Positions 63,664 through 64,000 of a stretch of DNA of 64,000 nucleotides are shown here, in pieces (positions within the stretch are counted from its first letter, which is position 1; each line of letters opens with the position of its first letter). Where the stretch lies: assembly GCA_041739875.1 (NCBI GenBank), contig JBGSNA010000016.1, positions 1-64,000 of the forward strand, given 5' to 3'. The DNA is from JBBSJZ01 sp041739875. Its GTDB lineage: Bacteria > Planctomycetota > Planctomycetia > Pirellulales > Pirellulaceae. The notes under the pieces are model-generated. The model saw nothing but the letters and a program-made list of their open reading frames with translations, searched no databases and was not told the origin of the DNA. The position numbers and the translations under genes are program-made.

Positions 63664-64000
63664 CTATTTGCCATTCAACTGCATTTGAAGCTGATCCATT
63701 CCTCGACGCAGCGTCCATGCACGATCGGTGGCTGAGTGTTGGCGTCGTGCTGATGCCAGAACGCTTTGAACATGATGGTGAAGTTGCGAATCCATTGGCA
63801 TCGACATACAACTATTCAATGCATTCTCATAAATGACCGCACACCCATGGTGGTCACCTGCGTTGTAAACGGGTACGCCTTGACTGATTGCCATTGTCAG
63901 CATGTGACTCACATTCACAGCACCAGTTGGCTTCATCGATGAGGCTTGTGAAGTCGCTTGAGGCAACAGCACCGCATCAACCACGTGGATGACTCCGTTC
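63664..64000 (-). CDS. Fasciclin (FAS1)-domain protein, partial C-terminus
   Basis: The reading frame enters from the right edge. Its first residues, NGVIHVVDAVLLP, are the hallmark ending of a FAS1 domain. After a short Ser/Pro linker comes a tail of about 80 residues (MLTMAISQGVPVYNAGDHHG, CAVIYENALNSCM, TDRAWTLRRGMDQLQMQL) that is largely helical and looks like a separate domain. FAS1 proteins are usually extracellular adhesion proteins. The domain start and the signal peptide lie beyond the window. The stop is at 63664. Confidence 0.85.
   Translation of the reverse strand, partial: NGVIHVVDAVLLPQATSQASSMKPTGAVNVSHMLTMAISQGVPVYNAGDHHGCAVIYENALNSCMSMPMDSQLHHHVQSVLASARRQHSATDRAWTLRRGMDQLQMQLNGK

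Noticed and set aside
63450..63836. A 128-codon plus-strand frame at the right end.
   Set aside because: It overlaps the FAS1-tail gene on the other strand and has no protein features.

Overview
The window looks like a chromosomal piece of a planctomycete, most likely of the Pirellulaceae (Rhodopirellula-like) group. The evidence is the family content: a DUF1559 pseudopilin-like protein, a DUF1552/DUF1592 cytochrome pair, a giant repeat protein whose N-terminus carries an LFEQLETRALLA-type motif, a tetrahydromethanopterin-dependent cyclohydrolase, and many secreted low-complexity proteins. No transposase, phage gene, CRISPR array, rRNA or tRNA was recognised. Housekeeping genes (fmt, def, smc, rimI, tsaD) are mixed with lineage-specific exported proteins.

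Layout. (1) 1-8525, minus strand: def, fmt, a TPR/O-GlcNAc-transferase-like glycosyltransferase, a TIGR03032-type protein and a giant exported repeat protein that runs off the left edge. The last three may form a glycosylation/export unit. (2) 8660-13645, plus strand: mch, a RimK-like ATP-grasp ligase, an OleC-like AMP-binding enzyme and guanine deaminase in one tight run. (3) 13571-16209, minus: a small lipoprotein, a GT2 glycosyltransferase and a membrane GT87-like glycosyltransferase. (4) 16366-19030, plus: three secreted proteins (Pro/Ser-rich, DUF547, Gly-rich), then a truncated second copy of the guanine deaminase C-terminus. (5) 19105-29682: adaptor, RND pump, histidine kinase and NtrC-type regulator on the minus strand, with a divergent TolC-like lipoprotein gene. 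A good sigma-54 -24/-12 match faces the pump operon. (6) 30015-31178: a Cys-rich secreted protein with a strong terminator, and a methyltransferase. (7) 31440-40802, plus: a GntR/YtrA regulator, an ABC ATPase, then two tandem copies of a large ABC-2 permease plus a membrane-anchored companion. (8) 40898-46610: smc, rimI, tsaD. (9) 46743-52918: a PhoD-like enzyme, a membrane protein, a PhoA-like alkaline phosphatase and a type I phosphodiesterase. (10) 53436-56525: DUF1559 protein, lipoprotein and a DUF4198-Kelch fusion. (11) 56721-64000, minus: a Tat-exported unknown, the DUF1592/DUF1552 pair, a TlpA-like lipoprotein and the end of a fasciclin-domain protein.

Two patterns stand out. Short tandem duplications (12-20 bp units) occur at least twelve times. 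Every copy inside a gene is a multiple of 3 (12, 15 or 18 bp), and they interrupt conserved enzymes such as TsaD, SMC and Mch; intergenic ones also use 13, 14 and 20 bp. Long imperfect palindromes also sit in several intergenic gaps. The best candidates for undescribed systems are the GntR-ABC cluster with its duplicated permease/companion module and the sigma-54/NtrC-linked RND pump with a His-rich adaptor.
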